Positions 62,401 to 64,000 of a stretch of DNA of 64,000 nt are shown here, one piece after another. The notes beneath the pieces were generated by a model. The model had not been told where the DNA came from. It saw only the letters and a program-made list of their open reading frames with translations, and did not search any database. Position 1 is the stretch's first letter; every line of letters starts with the position of its first letter. The position numbers and the translations under genes are program-made. The DNA comes from Panopea generosa (taxonomy: Eukaryota; Mollusca; Bivalvia; Adapedonta; Hiatellidae). The stretch lies in the NCBI GenBank assembly GCA_029582155.1, contig CM055905.1, forward strand, positions 6,140,062 to 6,204,061, in the 5' to 3' direction.

Positions 62401-64000
62401 GTCCATGAAGAAAGGAGATGTGCTCACACTTCTGAACAGTACCAACAAGGTATACATCAATTACAGAACTAAATATAAAACTGCCTTCTAATGCTGATTG
62501 GTACAGAGAATTCTCACAGATCTCTCGTGAAATATTTCTATCTCGCCAGAGTGTTGAGAATTGTTCACACACTCCTGATACTCTCAGAAGATGGTGGATT
62601 ATAGAAACCTCTGTGGAGCCTTGGTTCCTGCTAACAGTGATAGCTCAGATAGGAATATCTTTATCTTCACCTACTACCCATGAAATATGCTAATTCAATT
62701 TGTTAACACATGTAGATGTTACCTCTAAAATTGGAATACAGGTAGATATAAAAATCATAACATCTTCAACAAGTGAAGGACATGCTAGAGGTTGCAGGTT
62801 TAATCCCACACTTGACTCGATGGCCTCTCACGAAAACACAGGAAGTATACTTGAAAGTGGTTAATATAAGATTTGAGTTTAGCTATCAAGCTAAAATCGA
62901 TTAGTATAAAGTAACAGGCTTAAATATTAAATAACAGGTGCAAAAAAAAATATATATATACATATGTATTTTTATATCTGCTACACAGGACTGGTGGAAG
63001 GTGGAGGTGAATGACCGTCAGGGATTTGTACCTGCAGCCTACGTGAAGAAACTGGATCCCAGCCTGTCTGCCAGCAGGAACAACCTGATGGACGAGTTCA
63101 CAATCTCAGTCCGTGAAAACCAGATTGAAACACAGTAAGTGTAATGAGACAGGCTGTAAAATATCTTAAGAAAACAAACACCAAAACTGATCATATACAT
63201 GTAACCTTTTCAGCTTTACAGAGCTTGAAATTTGTCATCAAATCTACTTGTCCTCCCTTGTTTAGGATAGTTTCTTGAATCTTTCTCATCTTGGACAAAA
63301 GTTTATTCGTCTTAACTTGTGGACGAGTGGAAATTTCAAACCCTGCTCTACCATTTCAAAGAAAGACAGTCCAATAGTCAAGCAAAATAGTCCAACCATG
63401 TTAGGAATAAGAGACATTTTTGTTCACAGTCAACAAAAATACATTTATTCTAAATTGTAATGTAAAAAAAATGGTATGACCACAAATTAATTATACTTTT
63501 TAAATTAGATAATTGAGAGGAGTCCTCCACAGCTGTGTGGTCCAAGGTGTCATCTAAACTAAGTCTTAACTTCTGAGGTTGTGGTGTTCAAGCCCTGGTT
63601 TCTCACTTCTGAGGTTGTGGTGTTCAAGCCCTGGTCTCTCACTTCTGAAGTTGTGGTGTTCAAGCCCTGGTCTCTCACTTCTGAGGTTCAAGCCGACTTG
63701 ATAAAAAAAAAGATCTTTGATGTGATGTAATTAATAAAACTTTAATGCATACTTTTGTTATGATAAAAATATAACCAACAAGGTAAAAAGTAATTGCAGT
63801 TGACCTGTTGTAATCAGTGTTTTCTGTGTTCCAGGTATGCCAACCTGTTAGATCTGGGCAATCAGAGACGGGAGAAGATCCAGGAGTCTTGTAAAGCATA
63901 CCAGCTGGTGCGTGAGGCCGCAGAGCTGGCCGCCTGGATAACAGAAAAGGAGAACCTTATGGCTGGTGAGGATGTCGGAGAGGACCTTGAACAGGTGGAG
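32325..64000 (+). CDS. SPTAN1: Alpha-spectrin gene, 5' half (17 coding exons, incomplete at the right edge)
   Basis: Alpha-spectrin forms antiparallel dimers and tetramers with beta-spectrin under the plasma membrane, cross-linking actin and supporting membrane domains. The exons listed below join with consistent GT-AG sites and phases into 1,107 codons: an N-terminal partial repeat (helix C, which pairs with beta-spectrin in the tetramer site), about nine 106-residue triple-helix repeats, and an SH3 domain (about residues 972-1026) inserted in repeat 9. A full family member has about 2,400 residues, so the C-terminal half with the EF hands is outside the window. Arg22 aligns with the tetramer-site arginine known as R28 in human erythroid alpha-I. 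Intron 3 (10.4 kb) hosts an antisense acetyltransferase gene. The leader exon and promoter are upstream and uncertain. The symbol is given by orthology. Confidence 0.95.
32453..34792 (+). other. Intron 1
   Basis: Contains a reversed dispersed repeat (32575-32760), an NRF1-like TTGCGCATGCGTG near 33458, and an imperfect 31-bp inverted repeat (33981-34011 / 34082-34113). A 54-nt segment at 34678-34731 is bounded by splice-like sites but does not encode spectrin-like sequence. Confidence 0.7.
33981..34113. repeat. Fold-back repeat in intron 1
   Basis: TTGAGAATATTCTTTGACTT at the left pairs with AAGTCTAAGAATATTCTAAA at the right around a 70-bp loop, probably a small MITE. Confidence 0.55.
34793..34919 (+). 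CDS. SPTAN1: Alpha-spectrin exon 2
   Basis: Encodes (R)[18 protein letters not shown] ... SYKDPTNLQ, helix A of repeat 1 and on. Two AGs lie six bases apart (34785-34786 and 34791-34792). Only the second keeps the frame from exon 1; the first gives a stop after four codons. The donor is CTTCAG|GTATGT. Confidence 0.9.
35736..35861 (+). CDS. SPTAN1: Alpha-spectrin exon 3
   Basis: 42 codons, phase 0 at both ends: [20 protein letters not shown] ... DHFASDIIK, helix B region of repeat 1. Confidence 0.97.
36470..36660 (+). mobile_element. SINE S1 in intron 3
   Basis: GGGCCTGGATAGCTCAAGTG head, GGTTCAAATTCTGGCCTAGT B-box region, then TCTGTGATGATTGGTTA and the S1 tail. Confidence 0.65.
36759..36992. 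repeat. 234-bp palindrome
   Basis: 36759 onward (TACATCATACATGTAGTATA, ACTGTTTGAAGGTCACATAG) is repeated in reverse complement up to 36992. The outer 55 bp of each arm lie outside a 124-bp fold-back core (TGTTACAGTAAG ... CTTACTGTAACA, 36814-36937). The core is built from CAGGGATTTCATGAAATCC palindromes. Confidence 0.9.
37208..37595. repeat. 53-bp degenerate tandem repeat
   Basis: About seven copies of a unit containing ATATTCTAYRCAAGCAGTAT, AGACTCAG and AAAGGGCTTAATGGACACAT; the left copies are best conserved. Confidence 0.85.
37818..38077. repeat. Direct duplication, 160-bp offset
   Basis: AATCACCAACATAGTTATTC through ATCATTTAGCAATAATAACT occurs twice (from about 37818 and 37977) with almost no differences over about 100 bp. 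Confidence 0.85.
38167..38469 (-). CDS. Two-exon coding remnant in the TIR element
   Basis: Minus strand. Exon A (38469-38299, 57 codons) starts [20 protein letters not shown] and continues with an [13 protein letters not shown] segment, ending at a consensus donor CAA|GTAAGTAG. Exon B (38245-38167) follows an acceptor (ATGCTTAG) in matching phase 0, reads [20 protein letters not shown] and ends at CAAG|GTAGTC. The coding-like composition and matching splice sites suggest a real transposon-encoded N-terminus. The YYxIIxxLK motif loosely recalls KRAB-A-domain-2-like integrase proteins. No integrase core is present here, so the element is internally deleted. The frame is also open upstream to an ATG at 38562. 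The family call is tentative. Confidence 0.4.
39455..39860 (+). mobile_element. Two SINE S2 copies in tandem
   Basis: The copy at 39640-39860 has the full head TCCATGGCCGAGTGGTCTTA (tRNA Leu/Ser-like A-box) and body GTGAGAAAGTTTGCTAGTTA, ACTCAGATTCATTCT. The copy at 39455-39635 is more diverged. Confidence 0.75.
40083..40488. mobile_element. 406-bp TIR element (MITE)
   Basis: AAGGTCACCTCAGATTGAC at the left end is inverted as GTCAATCTGAGGTGACCTTT at the right end. No clear target duplication and no coding sequence. Confidence 0.65.
40725..40935 (+). mobile_element. SINE S1 in intron 3
   Basis: GGCCTGATTAGCCAAGTCAG head, then the S1 body to GATCCCAGGAATGATTGGTT. The B-box part is partly lost. 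Confidence 0.65.
40972..40977 (-). terminator. Candidate poly(A) signal of the acetyltransferase gene
   Basis: TTTATT on the plus strand is AATAAA on the minus strand, 415 nt beyond the stop at 41392. If used, the 3' UTR would contain the piggyBac-like MITE. Confidence 0.3.
41024..41247. mobile_element. Second piggyBac-like MITE copy
   Basis: Begins TTAACCCTTTACTTCATA and ends GATTAAAGAGTTAA. It shares the GAAAACAGTGTAGAACC hairpin core with 6753-6982, but the right TIR is degraded. Confidence 0.65.
41392..43252 (-). CDS. GNAT-family N-acetyltransferase, arylalkylamine-NAT-like, two exons
   Basis: Predicted 241-residue enzyme that would transfer acetyl from acetyl-CoA to an amine substrate. 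Exon 1 is 43252-43196 (19 codons, [19 protein letters not shown]), with donor AAG|GTATTT. Exon 2 is 42060-41392 (222 codons and stop), with acceptor ATTTTCCAG; both are phase 0. The acetyl-CoA loop is visible as V[10 protein letters not shown] around residues 154-164 (RRxGxG/A-type motif A), with the C-terminal FEKLGF near 198-203. Length and layout fit invertebrate dopamine/arylalkylamine N-acetyltransferase-like proteins. The true substrate is unknown and such genes are often expanded families. It lies wholly within alpha-spectrin intron 3, antisense to it. I chose the upstream ATG because splicing to it keeps the frame and adds a plausible N-terminus. Confidence 0.85.
42061..43195 (-). other. 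Intron of the acetyltransferase gene
   Basis: 1,135-bp GT-AG intron on the minus strand. It contains a SINE S2 copy on the opposite strand. Confidence 0.8.
42389..42620 (+). mobile_element. SINE S2
   Basis: GTCCTCCGTGTCCGAGTGGT ... GTAGGTTTGAGTCCTGTTCG followed by the S2 body and CATTAAAAAAACT tail. Confidence 0.75.
43705..43890 (+). mobile_element. SINE S1
   Basis: TCAATTAGCTCAGTCAGCCA head with B-box GAGTTTGAATCCCTGCCCGA, then S1 body to TTACTTGCAGAGATGGGGTG. Confidence 0.7.
44816..46025. repeat. 72-bp tandem array, about 16-17 copies
   Basis: The unit includes ACGTATCCGTCATATCTAGT, TATAGCAAAGCTTCACGAAC and TTTCAGGACAACTCTCGTAC. The first and last copies are diverged, one copy near 45883 has a deletion, and the core copies are almost identical apart from a few A/G changes in AAAGCTTC. 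Because 72 is a multiple of 3, a 387-codon ORF (44747-45910) runs through it. I read this as satellite, not gene. It ends about 200 bp before spectrin exon 4. Confidence 0.95.
46228..46368 (+). CDS. SPTAN1: Alpha-spectrin exon 4
   Basis: 47 codons, phase 0/0: [20 protein letters not shown] ... [18 protein letters not shown], the end of repeat 1 into repeat 2. Acceptor TTTCCTTGCAG, donor AAG|GTATGG. Confidence 0.97.
46369..47782 (+). other. Intron 4
   Basis: Contains a SINE S2 copy (46612-46805) and an old dispersed repeat (47100-47340). Confidence 0.8.
46612..46805 (+). mobile_element. SINE S2 in intron 4
   Basis: GTCCTCCATGTCCAAGTGGT then GGTTCAAGTTCCACTCGCTT and the S2 body; the middle of the head is deleted. 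Confidence 0.7.
47783..48063 (+). CDS. SPTAN1: Alpha-spectrin exon 5
   Basis: 93 codons plus 2 bases: [20 protein letters not shown] ... [11 protein letters not shown](R), repeat 2 and the start of repeat 3. Donor AATAG|GTAAGA. Confidence 0.97.
48300..48590. repeat. Degenerate ~28-bp repeats in intron 5
   Basis: GTTTGCTTGTAAAGTAGCTT and variants with TTTAGACA recur about ten times, ending some 20 bp before the exon 6 acceptor. Confidence 0.75.
48613..48874 (+). CDS. SPTAN1: Alpha-spectrin exon 6
   Basis: Completes the split Arg codon and encodes [20 protein letters not shown] ... DNWRRLKDK, repeat 3. Donor AAG|GTGGGT. Confidence 0.97.
48875..49656 (+). other. Intron 6
   Basis: Contains SINE S2-like body sequence (48940-49015) followed by a SINE S3 copy. 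Confidence 0.7.
49027..49275 (+). mobile_element. SINE S3 in intron 6
   Basis: GGCAATAGTGCAGTGGCTAG head, AACACTCGGTACTTGTCCTG and AGGAAACAGACTTGAGG body, AAGCTAAAATAAATTAATAT tail. Confidence 0.65.
49657..50415 (+). CDS. SPTAN1: Alpha-spectrin exon 7 (large)
   Basis: 253 codons, phase 0/0, the largest exon here: [20 protein letters not shown] ... [19 protein letters not shown], spanning repeats 4, 5 and the start of 6. It holds the highly conserved [20 protein letters not shown] stretch. Confidence 0.98.
50416..51163 (+). other. Intron 7
   Basis: Contains an A/C-rich simple repeat (about 50928-51055, AAACAAAC-type). Confidence 0.8.
51164..51306 (+). CDS. SPTAN1: Alpha-spectrin exon 8
   Basis: 47 codons plus 2 bases: [20 protein letters not shown] ... 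EEHYASDTI(R), repeat 6. Confidence 0.97.
51307..51918 (+). other. Intron 8
   Basis: 51345-51480 resembles a dispersed repeat also seen at 57605-57725 (GTTCGTTCGTCAGATTTAAA-like). Confidence 0.6.
51919..52093 (+). CDS. SPTAN1: Alpha-spectrin exon 9
   Basis: Completes the split Arg, then [20 protein letters not shown] ... [18 protein letters not shown], end of repeat 6 to repeat 7. Confidence 0.97.
54484..54770 (+). mobile_element. tRNA-derived SINE, distinct family (S5)
   Basis: Head TTTGTGGTCCAGTGGTTAAG ... GTAAGTTTGATCACCCGTTC, body GGATGGGACTTTACCAAAA, AAGGTCCAGTGTATCGGCG. Only copy seen here. Confidence 0.6.
55140..56070. repeat. Degenerate minisatellite (CAGGTGCTTG)
   Basis: Roughly 27-32-bp units containing GCAGGTGCTTGCTATGTTAT and AGATACAG, well conserved at 55200-55500 and eroded to the right, about 30 units. 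Confidence 0.85.
57280..57348 (+). CDS. SPTAN1: Alpha-spectrin exon 10
   Basis: 23 codons, phase 0/0: [20 protein letters not shown] then AHQ, repeat 7. Confidence 0.96.
57470..57600 (+). mobile_element. SINE S2, shortened, in intron 10
   Basis: TGGCCCAGTGATCGAAGGTG ... TGGGTTCGAGTCAAGCTTG, then GTGTTAAAAATGGCTTTAGA; the middle of the body is deleted. Confidence 0.6.
57605..57870. repeat. Dispersed repeat in intron 10
   Basis: TTTATGTCCCCATCATTTGA through TGTTCGTTGGTCAGATG resembles the start of intron 8 and, distantly, 35205-35300. Confidence 0.45.
58022..58138 (+). CDS. SPTAN1: Alpha-spectrin exon 11
   Basis: 39 codons, phase 0/0: [20 protein letters not shown] ... LLNRYKALQ, repeat 7. 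Confidence 0.97.
58367..58519. mobile_element. 153-bp MITE in intron 11
   Basis: CAGTCAAACCTGTCTTAAGC at the left, inverted as ACACAAGTTTGACTG at the right, with TGTA on both sides (58363-58366 and 58520-58523). A truncated copy is at 20539. Confidence 0.7.
58701..58827 (+). CDS. SPTAN1: Alpha-spectrin exon 12
   Basis: 42 codons plus 1 base: [20 protein letters not shown] ... [12 protein letters not shown](G), repeat 8. Acceptor ACACATAG, donor AGAG|GTATGT. Confidence 0.97.
59113..59303 (+). CDS. SPTAN1: Alpha-spectrin exon 13
   Basis: Completes Gly, then [20 protein letters not shown] ... [11 protein letters not shown], repeat 8. Confidence 0.97.
59706..59948 (+). CDS. SPTAN1: Alpha-spectrin exon 14
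   Basis: 81 codons, phase 0/0: [20 protein letters not shown] ... [10 protein letters not shown], the first part of repeat 9. Donor AAT|GTAAGT. Confidence 0.97.
59987..60860. mobile_element. pogo/Tc1-mariner-like non-autonomous element
   Basis: TIRs CACTCGGGTCCCGTTATAAC (left) and the inverse of CACTGCGGTCCCGTTATAAC (right), continuing GCGG, with TA on each side. Subterminal GCGTTATA repeats are present and there is no transposase. The left end lies 38 bp after the exon 14 donor. Confidence 0.75.
60998..61135 (+). mobile_element. SINE S2 in intron 14
   Basis: GTCCTCAGTGGCTGAGTAGC ... TTGGGTTTGAGCCCTGGTCA head, then a short body and CGCCATTAAAAAAC tail. Confidence 0.65.
61385..61640 (+). mobile_element. 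SINE S1 in intron 14
   Basis: TGGTTAGCTCAGTCGATACC head through S1 body to AACTGATCATCTGTTAGCCC, close to full length. Confidence 0.75.
61679..62289. mobile_element. 611-bp TA-flanked MITE
   Basis: CCGTATATTCCCTTATAAAC ... with the inverse GGGAATATACGG at the right, TA on both sides, and CGCCCCC-rich subterminal sequence. The right end lies 25 bp before the exon 15 boundary, so it forms part of that acceptor region. Confidence 0.7.
62315..62449 (+). CDS. SPTAN1: Alpha-spectrin exon 15 (SH3, first half)
   Basis: 45 codons, phase 0/0. Contains the SH3 signature [21 protein letters not shown]3 domains bind proline-rich ligands. Acceptor TGTGCATTGCAG. Confidence 0.97.
62780..62910 (+). mobile_element. 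SINE S3 fragment in intron 15
   Basis: GAGGTTGCAGGTTTAATCCC, then an S3-like tail with AGCTATCAAGCTAAAATCG. Confidence 0.5.
62989..63134 (+). CDS. SPTAN1: Alpha-spectrin exon 16 (SH3, second half)
   Basis: Starts with the ligand-groove [20 protein letters not shown], so the intron divides the SH3 domain just before the paired Trp. Then return to repeat 9; ends 2 bases into a Gln codon. Confidence 0.97.
63518..63700 (+). mobile_element. SINE S2 with internal 37-bp amplification
   Basis: GTCCTCCACAGCTGTGTGGT head. The B-box segment TTCTGAGGTTGTGGTGTTCA, AGCCCTGG is repeated at 63571, 63608 and 63645, with a partial fourth at 63679. Confidence 0.7.
63835..64000 (+). CDS. SPTAN1: Alpha-spectrin exon 17 (cut by window edge)
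   Basis: Completes Gln, then [20 protein letters not shown] ... VGEDLEQVE, the start of the next repeat. It is still open at 64000. Confidence 0.96.

Overview
This is an animal nuclear genome window: AT-rich, intron-rich and full of short interspersed elements and minisatellites. Its main gene encodes non-erythroid alpha-spectrin (orthologue of SPTAN1 / Drosophila alpha-Spec). The protein reads closer to protostome than to vertebrate alpha-spectrin. Together with the tRNA-derived SINEs and MITEs this suggests a lophotrochozoan, most likely a mollusc and perhaps a bivalve. The species call is inference.

Layout. 1-32 kb has no gene I can prove. It holds a possible promoter or first exon (about 0.9-1.3 kb), a complete 2.8 kb Mutator-like transposon with long terminal inverted repeats and a 9-bp target duplication (1817-4618), piggyBac-like and Harbinger-like non-autonomous elements, several tRNA-derived SINEs, one short membrane-segment exon candidate (18941-19073), a 3.7 kb 46-bp satellite (22262-25935) and a 60-bp minisatellite (27889-28199). 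From 32325 to the right edge runs alpha-spectrin on the plus strand: 17 coding exons whose frames and splice phases join into 1,107 codons. They cover the start Met, the N-terminal partial repeat, about nine spectrin repeats and the SH3 domain; the 3' half lies outside the window. The 10.4 kb third intron holds a 2.1 kb TIR element with a coding remnant, a two-exon GNAT acetyltransferase gene on the opposite strand (41392-43252) and a 72-bp tandem array ending about 200 bp before exon 4. Later introns carry more SINEs, MITEs and degenerate minisatellites, two of them within 40 bp of splice sites.

Function. Alpha-spectrin pairs with beta-spectrin to form the sub-membrane cytoskeleton. The nested acetyltransferase has no obvious functional link to it. 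Everything else appears to be mobile or tandem DNA that has expanded in introns and flanks.
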